Shown: positions 14,998-22,719 of the stretch, one piece after another
How the letters are laid out: every line of letters begins with the position of its first letter
Position numbering within the stretch: the stretch's first letter is position 1
Source: Paenibacillus sp. FSL K6-3182
GTDB taxonomy: Bacteria; Bacillota; Bacilli; Paenibacillales; Paenibacillaceae
NCBI RefSeq assembly: GCF_037976325.1
Contig: NZ_CP150265.1
Coordinates: forward strand, 4,707,501-4,771,500
DNA: 64,000 nucleotides
Reading direction: 5' to 3'
Made by a program: the position numbers and the translations under genes
The notes under the pieces: generated by a model
Told to the model about the DNA's origin: nothing
What the model saw: the letters and a program-made list of their open reading frames with translations, nothing else
Databases searched by the model: none

Positions 14998-17436
14998 ATG
15001 GCTGTTTCAAAAAAATTAGTACTTATCGGAAATGGTATGGCGGGTGTCAGAACAATTGAGCATCTTCTCAAGATTGCCCCGGAGCGCTACGACATTACAA
15101 TTTTTGGTTCCGAGCCTCATCCCAATTACAACCGCATTATGTTATCCTCAGTCCTTGCCGGAGGAGCGGATATGAATGAAATCGTCATTAATGACTGGGA
15201 ATGGTACAAAGAAAATAACATTAAACTGCATACTGGACATAAGGTTACAAACATTGATACAAAACGTAAAAAGATTACCTCTCACTTAGGCATTGAAGTG
15301 GAATACGATGCGGTTATTATCGCAACTGGCTCCAATCCATTTATGCTGCCACTGCCCGGCGCTGACAAGGAAGGCGTCATCGGCTTTCGAGACATTAATG
15401 ATTGCGAAGCGATGATTGATGCATCCAAAAATTATAGGAAAGCAGTCGTGATCGGTGGCGGTTTGCTCGGTCTTGAAGCCGCTCGCGGGCTTCTTCATCT
15501 AGGAATGGAAGTAAACGTTGTTCATATTCATCCCTATTTAATGGAACGACAATTGGATGAAGCAGCATCTAAGATGTTGCAACGTGAACTAGAAGCACAG
15601 GGCATGCAGTTTCTTTTGAAGAAAAGCACTGCTTCAATTAAAGGTAAACGACGCGCTTCCGGGCTAACCTTTACCGATGGCACTGAGGTTGATGGTGATT
15701 TGGTGGTTATGGCAGTAGGAATCAGGCCAAACATCGAGCTGGCTAGAGCCAGTGGCATTGAAGTTAATCGTGGTATCGTTGTCAATGATTTTATGCAAAC
15801 CAATATTCCTGGTATTTACGCTGTTGGGGAATGCGCTGAGCACCGCGGCATTACCTATGGATTGGTAGCTCCGCTATACGAGCAAGGGGCTGTACTAGCC
15901 AAGCATTTGGCAAACGTCGAAACGACAGGCTATATGGGATCAGTCACATCCACCAAGCTCAAGGTATCAGGCGTTGATGTGTTCTCAGCAGGACGTTTCA
16001 GTGATGCTCCTGGTACACGCGCGCTAAAGTTTCAAGACGATTTGGCAGGTACGTATAAGAAAATTGTCATTCAAGACGGAATGCTGGTCGGAGCAGTACT
16101 CTTCGGTGACATATCAGATGGCGCGGAATTTTTTGCTTCTATTAAGAACGAAGTATCTATCACAGGACGCGAGAAGGAGCTGTTGCTCGGCATATCCTCT
16201 GATCTTATGGGGCAGTCCTCGGGCAATAACAGGCTTGAAGCCATGGCTGATGATGAAATCATCTGCGGTTGTAACGGTGTCTCAAAAGGAATGATCGCCG
16301 AAGCAATTACAACAAAAGGCTGTACTACCGTCGGCGCCATTAAATCCTGCACGAAAGCTTCCGCTTCCTGCGGCGGTTGTAAGGCTTTAGTTGAAGGCCT
16401 ACTTAACTTATATGCTGGCGATGCTATTGGCGAACCTGTAAAGGAAGGTATATGCGGCTGCACAACGCTTAGCCGTGATGAAATTGTTTCAGAAATGACT
16501 CGGATGCGTCTAATGAGTACCAAAGAGGTTATGAATGTGCTCGAATGGCATAATCCAGAAGGCTGCACGAAGTGTCGCCCTGCACTTAACTATTATCTAG
16601 GCATGTTATATCCCGAGGAATATGTCGATGAAAAGGAATCACGCTTTACGAATGAACGATACCATGCGAACATTCAGAAGGATGGCACATATTCGGTCGT
16701 ACCACGCATTTATGGTGGCGTAACGTCTCCTGCAGACCTAAAGAAAATTGCAGAGGTCGCTGAGAAATTTGAAGTTCCTTTAGTTAAATTCACTGGAGGA
16801 CAAAGGCTCGATCTACTTGGGGTCAAAAAAGAGGATCTTCCAAAAATATGGGAAGAGCTCGATATGCCATCCGGTCACGCATATGGCAAAACACTGCGTA
16901 CCGTGAAGACATGTGTCGGATCCACCTTTTGCCGATTCGGCACGCAGGATGCTATGGGTATGGGCATTCGATTGGAGAAAGCATTCGAGCGTTTGACGGC
17001 ACCTGCCAAAGTAAAACTGGCGGTATCCGGTTGTCCACGTAACTGCGCGGAAGCTACAATCAAGGATGTTGGTATCATTGCTATCGACGGAGGCTGGGAA
17101 ATTCATATCGCCGGGAACGGAGGCGTGAAAGTAAGAGCTACTGATCTACTCTGCATCGTTAAAACTGAGGATGAAGTTATGGAATGGTCATCTGCTTTTT
17201 TACAATATTACCGTGAAAACGCAACGTGGAACGAGCGTACCGCACACTGGGTGGAGCGTATAGGCCTTGCTCCCATTAAGAAAGCGCTCGAGAACCGTGA
17301 AGACCGCCTCGCTCTTGTGGAACGTATTCAGAAAACGCTCAGCTTAACGACCGACCCTTGGAAACAAATCGTCGAGAATGATAACTTACGTAAAAATTTC
17401 GAGCAATTACCTGGCGCGCAGCCGGTACAAATGTAG
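14998..17436 (+). CDS. nasD: NAD(P)H-dependent assimilatory nitrite reductase, large subunit
   Basis: This 812-residue cytosolic siroheme enzyme reduces nitrite to ammonium. Domains in order are FAD-binding (GNGMAG), NAD-binding (GGGLLGLEAA), two BFD-like [2Fe-2S] sites (IICGCNG...SCGGC and GICGCTT...GCTKC), the nitrite/sulfite reductase ferredoxin-like half (about 560-625) and the siroheme domain. The [4Fe-4S]-siroheme ligands are Cys639, Cys645, Cys679 and Cys683 (CVGSTFC, CPRNC). The ATG at 14998 has a GGAGAGG site. nasE follows after 12 bp. Expression is predicted to need release of the GlnR-type box and ANTAR antitermination. Confidence 0.96.
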   Translation: MAVSKKLVLIGNGMAGVRTIEHLLKIAPERYDITIFGSEPHPNYNRIMLSSVLAGGADMNEIVINDWEWYKENNIKLHTGHKVTNIDTKRKKITSHLGIEVEYDAVIIATGSNPFMLPLPGADKEGVIGFRDINDCEAMIDASKNYRKAVVIGGGLLGLEAARGLLHLGMEVNVVHIHPYLMERQLDEAASKMLQRELEAQGMQFLLKKSTASIKGKRRASGLTFTDGTEVDGDLVVMAVGIRPNIELARASGIEVNRGIVVNDFMQTNIPGIYAVGECAEHRGITYGLVAPLYEQGAVLAKHLANVETTGYMGSVTSTKLKVSGVDVFSAGRFSDAPGTRALKFQDDLAGTYKKIVIQDGMLVGAVLFGDISDGAEFFASIKNEVSITGREKELLLGISSDLMGQSSGNNRLEAMADDEIICGCNGVSKGMIAEAITTKGCTTVGAIKSCTKASASCGGCKALVEGLLNLYAGDAIGEPVKEGICGCTTLSRDEIVSEMTRMRLMSTKEVMNVLEWHNPEGCTKCRPALNYYLGMLYPEEYVDEKESRFTNERYHANIQKDGTYSVVPRIYGGVTSPADLKKIAEVAEKFEVPLVKFTGGQRLDLLGVKKEDLPKIWEELDMPSGHAYGKTLRTVKTCVGSTFCRFGTQDAMGMGIRLEKAFERLTAPAKVKLAVSGCPRNCAEATIKDVGIIAIDGGWEIHIAGNGGVKVRATDLLCIVKTEDEVMEWSSAFLQYYRENATWNERTAHWVERIGLAPIKKALENREDRLALVERIQKTLSLTTDPWKQIVENDNLRKNFEQLPGAQPVQM

Positions 17437-17448
17437 GAGGATTTACCT

Positions 17449-17763
17449 ATGACAACGAAGCTATTGGTAGCTAACCTTTCCGACATTGATGTGAAAGGCT
17501 CACGTAGAATTAAAGTCAAAGAATTAGAAATCGCGATGTTCCGTCTGACAGACGGAAGTGTACTTGCCGTAGAGAACAGCTGCCCTCATAAAGGCGGTTT
17601 ACTGTCAGAGGGTATGGTTTGTGGTTCAACCGTCCATTGTCCGCTACACGATTGGAAGATTGATCTTAAGAGCGGCAATGCACAAGAGCCTGATGACGGT
17701 TGTATTAAAACCTTTGAAACAGAAATCGACCACAAAAGCGGCTCCATTTATATAAAGATATAA
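17449..17763 (+). CDS. nasE: Nitrite reductase small subunit, Rieske type
   Basis: This 104-residue protein is the NirD/NasE partner of NasD. The Rieske [2Fe-2S] ligands are Cys45-Pro-His47 and Cys64-Pro-Leu-His67, in CPHKGG and HCPLHDW. NirD homologues often keep only a Rieske-like fold; here all four ligands are present. The ATG at 17449 has a GTAGGAGG site and lies 12 bp after nasD. Confidence 0.95.
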   Translation: MTTKLLVANLSDIDVKGSRRIKVKELEIAMFRLTDGSVLAVENSCPHKGGLLSEGMVCGSTVHCPLHDWKIDLKSGNAQEPDDGCIKTFETEIDHKSGSIYIKI

Positions 17764-17776
17764 GGTGGAATGATGT

Positions 17777-17959
17777 ATGTCGTATGTAAAGCCTACCGAA
17801 GTACTGAATGCCATGGTCGAAGCCGGAATAGCAAAAGCTACTTTAAGAGCCTTTCAAATGGTGGTTTGCGGTTATCTCGCGGAAGCGATCTGTAACAAAG
17901 ACGCATACGTTCCTTCAGAAAAATCGGTTTTGAATACCGCGGAAATCAGTAGCGTATGA
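17777..17959 (+). pseudogene. Truncated formate/nitrite transporter (FNT/NirC-like) remnant, 60 aa
   Basis: The 60-codon frame starts MSYVKPTEVLNAMVEAG and continues KATLRAFQMVVCGYLAEA. This resembles the cytosolic N-terminus and start of the first helix of FNT channels, which are normally about 260 residues. After about 38 residues the similarity stops, and about 22 unrelated or C-terminal residues lead to the stop. The frame has its own GGTGG site and its TGA overlaps the cobA ATG (ATGA). It looks like an internally deleted nirC that now serves mainly as a coupling cistron for cobA. A genuine small membrane-associated protein is the alternative. Confidence 0.6.
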
Positions 17960-18732
17960 AGATAAACACGAATGGTATCGTCTATATCGTCGGAGCAGGC
18001 CCTGGAGATCCTGAACTTATTACTGTCAAAGCAATGCGCCGTATTCAGATCGCTGATCTTATTTTGTACGATCGGCTTGTCAATAAGGAATTGCTTGACT
18101 ATGCCGGACCCGATGCCGAACTAATCTACTGCGGCAAGTCACCAGGCATTCATGCGATGCCGCAGAATATTATAAATGAGGCACTAATTAAACATGCTTT
18201 GGAAGGAAAAAAGGTCGTCCGCCTAAAGGGCGGAGACCCGTTCGTCTTCGGACGCGGCGCCGAAGAAGCACTCGAGCTTGCCGCAAAGGGAATTCCTTAC
18301 GAGATCGTGCCAGGCATTACATCTGCGATCGGCGCAGCCGCCGCTGCAGGTATACCTGTAACACATCGTGACTACGCAGCCTCCTTCGCTTGCGTGACCG
18401 GCAGCCGATGTCATAATGACAAATCGCCAATCCGATGGGATTTACTTGCGCATGGCGTCGATACGCTTGCCATTTATATGGGAGTTAACCAGTTGCCATT
18501 CATTAGAGAAGAGCTGCTGAAACACGGAAAAGCAACTACGACTTCTGTGGCTATCATCGAACGAGGAACGACAAAGGATCAGCGAACGATTATCGGAACC
18601 ATTGCAAATATTCATACACTCGCCGTCTCTATGAATTTGATTAGCCCAGCTCTAATTATTATCGGCGAGGTCGTCCGTGTTAGGGAACATCTTCTGCATG
18701 CCGAGCAACAAGCAAATATATTAATTAGGTAA
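17956..18732 (+). CDS. cobA: Uroporphyrinogen-III C-methyltransferase (siroheme synthesis)
   Basis: This 258-residue SAM-dependent enzyme makes precorrin-2 for siroheme, the NasD cofactor. Family motifs are GAGPGDPELITVKA near the N-terminus, ILYDRLVN, VVRLKGGDPFVFGRGAEEA and VPGITSAIGAAAAAGIPVTHR. Only the methyltransferase domain is present, equivalent to the N-terminal half of Bacillus NasF; no dehydrogenase/chelatase domain is fused. The ATG at 17956 overlaps the preceding 60-aa frame by 4 bp. It is the last gene of the nasDE transcript. Confidence 0.95.
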   Translation: MKINTNGIVYIVGAGPGDPELITVKAMRRIQIADLILYDRLVNKELLDYAGPDAELIYCGKSPGIHAMPQNIINEALIKHALEGKKVVRLKGGDPFVFGRGAEEALELAAKGIPYEIVPGITSAIGAAAAAGIPVTHRDYAASFACVTGSRCHNDKSPIRWDLLAHGVDTLAIYMGVNQLPFIREELLKHGKATTTSVAIIERGTTKDQRTIIGTIANIHTLAVSMNLISPALIIIGEVVRVREHLLHAEQQANILIR

Positions 18733-18769
18733 GACATTATTAGTGACCCCTCAAGCAAATTCACGATGA

Positions 18770-18800
18770 AAATGCTGCCCCCAGGGCAGCATTTCATTCT
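18770..18800 (+). terminator. Intrinsic terminator after cobA
   Basis: AAATGCTGCCC-cca-GGGCAGCATTT is an 11-bp perfect stem followed by TTTCATTCT. It lies between cobA and the convergent FadR-type regulator gene. Confidence 0.85.
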
Positions 18801-18852
18801 ATCCTGTTGAAAGCACAATAAACCTAAGGCTTTCCATATCAACTCCTCTTAG

Positions 18853-19578
18853 CTACCTCTCTCCCAAATGCTTCAGCACGATGCTCTCAACATGCTTCAA
18901 ATGCTGCTTCATTCGCTCAGCTGCAAGCTCAGGGTCCTTTTTCGCAATCGCTTCAACTATTGTAGAATGCTCCCTATAAAGTCGTTCCGCTACAGCCGCG
19001 CTCGAATAAAGCTCCACCCGCCTAATGTCATGGATAGCTGTTTCGATATGATTCATAATCGATTCGAACAAACGTACCATGATCGTGTTATGGGTCGCAT
19101 TGGCAAGCGTGAGATGAAATCGTAGATCCAGTCTCTCACCTTCGGACTCATCACCAGCGGCACGCTCCATCTCATCGATAATTTGGCTCAGCTGTTTAAG
19201 ATCCTCATCCGTATGCTTTACAGCTGCGATTGCAGCATTGGAAACCTCAAGCGATTCGCGAGCTTCCAGTAATTCCAGCACTGTCTTTCGGTTCATACGA
19301 AGAGACGCTAGCTCCGGCAGCTCCATATCAATCGGTACGCTGCGAATGACGCGACAGCCGCCTCCTTGCCGAATTTCAATCAAGCCCATCGCTTTAAGTG
19401 CGCTCAGCGCTTCGCGGGTAGTCGAGCGCCCTACCCCAAATTGCTCGGACATTTGTTTCGTAGAGGGAAGCTTATCTCCCACTTTTAATTTGCCATCTAT
19501 AATAAGACGCTTCACTTGCTCGGTAATTTCCTCGTAATGATTGCGTTTTGACAGCTTCTCTACTTCTAATGACGGAAT
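18853..19578 (-). CDS. FadR/GntR-family regulator, LutR-like
   Basis: This 241-residue repressor probably controls the adjacent lutABC genes in response to lactate. The N-terminal winged helix (YEEITEQVKRLI, LPSTKQMSEQFGVGRSTTREALSALKAMGLIE) is followed by an all-helical FCD ligand domain from about 100 (RESLEVSNAAIAAVKH, RLDLRFHLTLANATHN, EHSTIVEAIAKKD). No ATG, GTG or TTG stands at a plausible place. The GTG at 19515 would cut off the first helix and has no ribosome site. An in-frame TGA ends the frame just upstream, and an ATT at 19578 lies 6 nt after GGAGGTGA, so I choose ATT. A CTG at 19554 is the alternative. Confidence 0.85.
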   Translation of the reverse strand: MPSLEVEKLSKRNHYEEITEQVKRLIIDGKLKVGDKLPSTKQMSEQFGVGRSTTREALSALKAMGLIEIRQGGGCRVIRSVPIDMELPELASLRMNRKTVLELLEARESLEVSNAAIAAVKHTDEDLKQLSQIIDEMERAAGDESEGERLDLRFHLTLANATHNTIMVRLFESIMNHIETAIHDIRRVELYSSAAVAERLYREHSTIVEAIAKKDPELAAERMKQHLKHVESIVLKHLGER

Positions 19579-19659
19579 AACCTCTCACCTCCAACCTTAA
19601 ACGGCATGCACTGCCTTCTAACAACGTCAAGCCGCTTCTCCTACCTTTTTACTTTACAG

Positions 19660-20385
19660 CTACCCTACTAACAGCGCATACACGATGCCTGGTCCGTGAA
19701 CACCGATAGTCAAATCATTCTCAATATCGGATGAGCGGCTTGGGCCAGTAATAAAATGAATACCTGCTGGCAGCTGCTCGCGTCCCGCTTCATCAAACGT
19801 CACGAGCACTTCGCCAAGCCTCGTTTTTAAACGTTCGATCGGGATAATAATAATAAGTACGGTTGGCAGCAAACTGACGGACCGCCCTTTATTCGGAGCT
19901 GATAATACGGTAACTGAACCCGTATAGGCAACGGCATGATCCGCGATCACGATGCCAAAATCTGCTTCAGCTGCACGTGCGCGCCAATGCTGCTCAGCAT
20001 CCGTATTCCACACTGATACCTGCGAACCCTTCAAAGCGCCTTCAAGATCGAGTTCATCCAGCTCTGGCTGATTTTGACGAATAATATATTTAGCACTCAT
20101 TTCCTCCGCTTTGGAAACGATAAAGGATTTCACATCATCCATCGATGGAAGACGGGCTACATGACCGCCTACTGAAAGAAAATTGTCTGTAAACTGTTTG
20201 ATTCGCTCTTCTTCCGGCCATTCGAATGAATTCCAAAAATCGGGAGCACCGCGAAAAGGATGCTGCGGCTTATGTGTCATTCTCGGATGCCTCAGCTTTG
20301 CCGCAATATCATTCATAAAAAACTCCTGTTTCGCCCGTGAATCTGCTTCAAGCTTTTCCAGCCATTGTTTATGTGTCTCAGCCAT
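19660..20385 (-). CDS. lutC: Lactate utilization protein LutC
   Basis: This 241-residue LUD-domain protein is the third component of the LutABC L-lactate oxidase complex, which converts lactate to pyruvate in the cytoplasm. Family features are the N-terminal WLEKLEADSRAKQEFFMNDIAAKL and the C-terminal core ADFGIVIADHAVAYTGSV, LPTVLIIIIP, FITGPSRSSDIENDLTIGVHGPG. I choose the ATG at 20385, 7 nt after AAGGAGGA. This start overlaps the end of lutB by 8 bp, indicating coupling. An ATG at 20391 is too close to the ribosome site. Confidence 0.93.
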   Translation of the reverse strand: MAETHKQWLEKLEADSRAKQEFFMNDIAAKLRHPRMTHKPQHPFRGAPDFWNSFEWPEEERIKQFTDNFLSVGGHVARLPSMDDVKSFIVSKAEEMSAKYIIRQNQPELDELDLEGALKGSQVSVWNTDAEQHWRARAAEADFGIVIADHAVAYTGSVTVLSAPNKGRSVSLLPTVLIIIIPIERLKTRLGEVLVTFDEAGREQLPAGIHFITGPSRSSDIENDLTIGVHGPGIVYALLVG

Positions 20386-21907
20386 GACCATGTCCTCCTT
20401 TACTTTGCTTCTCCTCATGCTCACGAGTACGTACAAGCTCCTCCATCCGATTTTGCATGGACGGCTCCATCTGTTTTAAACCCTGCTTCAGCTCCTGATC
20501 AAGCGTATCCCAGCGATCACGGAACGATTCCTTCGGCAGGCTAGGTGTCACACGATAAGTGTTCCAGCCCTTTAGCGGCCCAAGCTTCGTCTTAATGACG
20601 CCGCTTCGTACGACGAGCTTCTGACCGAGCTTACCGAGTCGCAGTACCCCGCCAAGTCGCGAGGAATTGCCCATAATGGTGGCGAAGCCTTGCATACCGA
20701 TGGACTCCATTTTGCTGCCATTTCCACTCTCCACCTTGCGTCTGCGTAAATAAACAAGCATATCATGAAGGGGGATTTTGACCGGACATGCCTCATAGCA
20801 AGCGCCGCATAAGCTGGAAGCATTGGCGACATCATCCCATTCGGCGATGTTTTTGTTCAAGGACGGCGTAAGCACGGCTCCAATTGGTCCGCTATACGTG
20901 CTGCCATAAGCATGACCGCCAATGTGGCGATATACCGGACAAGCATTCAGACATGCACCGCAGCGAATACAATTGAGCAGCTCTTGGAACTCAGGATCGC
21001 CAAGCTGCAAAGAACGGCCATTATCAATTATAATGATGTGCATTTCGTCCGGGCCGTCTGCATCCTCGGAGCGGCGCGGGCCTGTAATGCCATTCATATA
21101 CATCGTCAGCTTTTGTCCAGTTGCCGAGCGCGGCAGCAATGTAGCCATCACCTCAAGATCAGACCACGATGGAATGATTCGCTCCATACCCATCAACGTA
21201 ATTTGCGTTTTAGGGACGGTACTCACCATCCGAGCATTGCCTTCATTTTCAAAAAGCACCATCGATCCCGTCTCCGCAATCGCAAAGTTGCAGCCGGTCA
21301 TCCCGATCTCAGCCTCCAAAAACTTCTCGCGCAGCTTTTTGCGAACGAAACCTGCAAGCGCCGTCGTATCCGGCGGCAGCGTATAACCAGCCTCCTTGGA
21401 CAGCAATTCGGCGATTTGATAACGGTTTTTGTGAATGGCTGGGATGACGATGTGGGATGGCATTTCACCTGCAAGCTGAATAATATATTCGCCTAAGTCG
21501 GTTTCTACCGCTTCAACGCCAATGGATTCAAGCGCATGATTAAGATGCAGCTCCTCTGAAACCATTGACTTGGATTTGACGACCGACTTCGCATTCGCAT
21601 GCTCTGCTATGTCTAGCGTCAGCTTGACTGCTTCCTCAGCCGTACTCGCAAAATGGACATGAACGCCGTTTGCGCGGGCATTGTTCACAAACAAGTTCAA
21701 ATAATAATCCAAATGCGCGATCGTATGGAGACGAATTTGTCTGCCCCGCTCCCGCCATTCTTCCCAATTCCCGTGCTCGTCAGTCGCTTTTTTCTTCCCA
21801 TTGCGCAGCCGTTCTGTAGTGAATCGCACCGCTTTGCGCAGAAATTCGTCGTTGAGGGCAAGATCCGCTCTTGCTTTTACTGTAGCTTCCTTTTTCACGA
21901 CAGCCAT
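20378..21907 (-). CDS. lutB: Lactate utilization iron-sulfur protein LutB
   Basis: This 509-residue protein has an N-terminal LUD-type domain (about 60-300, with GCNFAIAETGSMVLFENEGNARM) and a C-terminal pair of [4Fe-4S] clusters with CIRCGACLNACPVY and CGACYEACPVKIP. The C-terminus ends GGHGHG. It transfers electrons during L-lactate oxidation with LutA and LutC. The start ATG at 21907 follows the lutA stop by one base, with a GGGGTG site inside lutA, so translation is coupled. Confidence 0.95.
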   Translation of the reverse strand: MAVVKKEATVKARADLALNDEFLRKAVRFTTERLRNGKKKATDEHGNWEEWRERGRQIRLHTIAHLDYYLNLFVNNARANGVHVHFASTAEEAVKLTLDIAEHANAKSVVKSKSMVSEELHLNHALESIGVEAVETDLGEYIIQLAGEMPSHIVIPAIHKNRYQIAELLSKEAGYTLPPDTTALAGFVRKKLREKFLEAEIGMTGCNFAIAETGSMVLFENEGNARMVSTVPKTQITLMGMERIIPSWSDLEVMATLLPRSATGQKLTMYMNGITGPRRSEDADGPDEMHIIIIDNGRSLQLGDPEFQELLNCIRCGACLNACPVYRHIGGHAYGSTYSGPIGAVLTPSLNKNIAEWDDVANASSLCGACYEACPVKIPLHDMLVYLRRRKVESGNGSKMESIGMQGFATIMGNSSRLGGVLRLGKLGQKLVVRSGVIKTKLGPLKGWNTYRVTPSLPKESFRDRWDTLDQELKQGLKQMEPSMQNRMEELVRTREHEEKQSKGGHGHG

Positions 21908-21908
21908 C

Positions 21909-22631
21909 TTATTTCACCCCTTCATATAGCAGCTCAGCCAAGTGCATAACACGGACGGGTTCGTTGCGATAACGCAGGTTTCCAGCAATGTTGAGTAAAC
22001 AAGCCATATCTAGCCCGACCAACACTTCCGCTTCCGTCTCCAGCACATGATCGACCTTCTCCGTCACCATTGCTCCAGAAATATCAGCCATCTTGACAGC
22101 GAATGTTCCGCCAAAGCCGCAGCAATCCTCAGCAAATGGGAGCGGTACAAGCTCAAGTCCCTTCACATTCTGAATAAGCGCAAGCGGCTCATCCTTTACG
22201 CCAAGTATCCGACTGCCGTGGCAGGAAGGATGATATGTCACTTTATGAGGAAATGCAGCGCCAACATCCGTAACGCCAAGCACCTGCACCAGAAACTGTG
22301 TGAATTCATAAGATTTGCTCTGAAGCTTGTTGGCCCGTTTCAGCATGACCGGATCATCCTCGAACAGCTTCGGATAATGGTGAATCATTCCCGTGCAGGA
22401 GCCTGATGGTGAAATAACGAAGTCGCTGTCTTCAAACGCATCCAATATCGTTTTGGCAGACTCCCTCGCTTCCTTCCAATAGCCGCTGTTGTAGGCCGGC
22501 TGTCCGCAGCAGGTTTGCACCGTCGGAAACTCCAATGAAACACCGTACTTTGCCAGCAAGCGCACCATCGCTTCGCCGACCCTTGGATATAACGCATCGC
22601 TTAAGCAAGTAATAAATAATGAGACCTTCAT
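21909..22631 (-). CDS. lutA: Lactate utilization protein LutA (CCG domains)
   Basis: This 240-residue protein consists of two cysteine-rich CCG domains: TCCGQPAYNSGYW in the first half and DCCGFGGTFAVK in the second, with HPSCHG between. These CX(n)CCGX(n)CXXC-type domains bind [4Fe-4S] or link to flavin/heterodisulfide-type redox chemistry. It is the first gene of lutABC and lies directly downstream of the operator-like palindrome. The ATG at 22631 follows AAAGGGGTG. Confidence 0.95.
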   Translation of the reverse strand: MKVSLFITCLSDALYPRVGEAMVRLLAKYGVSLEFPTVQTCCGQPAYNSGYWKEARESAKTILDAFEDSDFVISPSGSCTGMIHHYPKLFEDDPVMLKRANKLQSKSYEFTQFLVQVLGVTDVGAAFPHKVTYHPSCHGSRILGVKDEPLALIQNVKGLELVPLPFAEDCCGFGGTFAVKMADISGAMVTEKVDHVLETEAEVLVGLDMACLLNIAGNLRYRNEPVRVMHLAELLYEGVK

Positions 22632-22672
22632 ACCCGCACCCCTTTCGTAACTTATACCTCTATAATATCAGG

Positions 22673-22683
22673 TTGTCAGACAA
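22673..22683. promoter_or_regulatory. FadR-type operator upstream of lutABC
   Basis: TTGTC-A-GACAA is an 11-bp palindrome matching the FadR-subfamily consensus TNGTNNNACNA. It lies 42 bp upstream of lutA, just upstream of a possible TATTAT -10 (22663-22668, minus). It is the likely site for the LutR-like protein encoded at the end of this cluster. Confidence 0.65.
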
Positions 22684-22719
22684 GTTTGGTAAAATTTTTT
22701 ATGTGAAAAATGTTTTAGA

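Noticed and set aside
20912..21496. 194-codon plus-strand frame
   Set aside because: It is antisense to lutB, which has complete iron-sulfur motifs.
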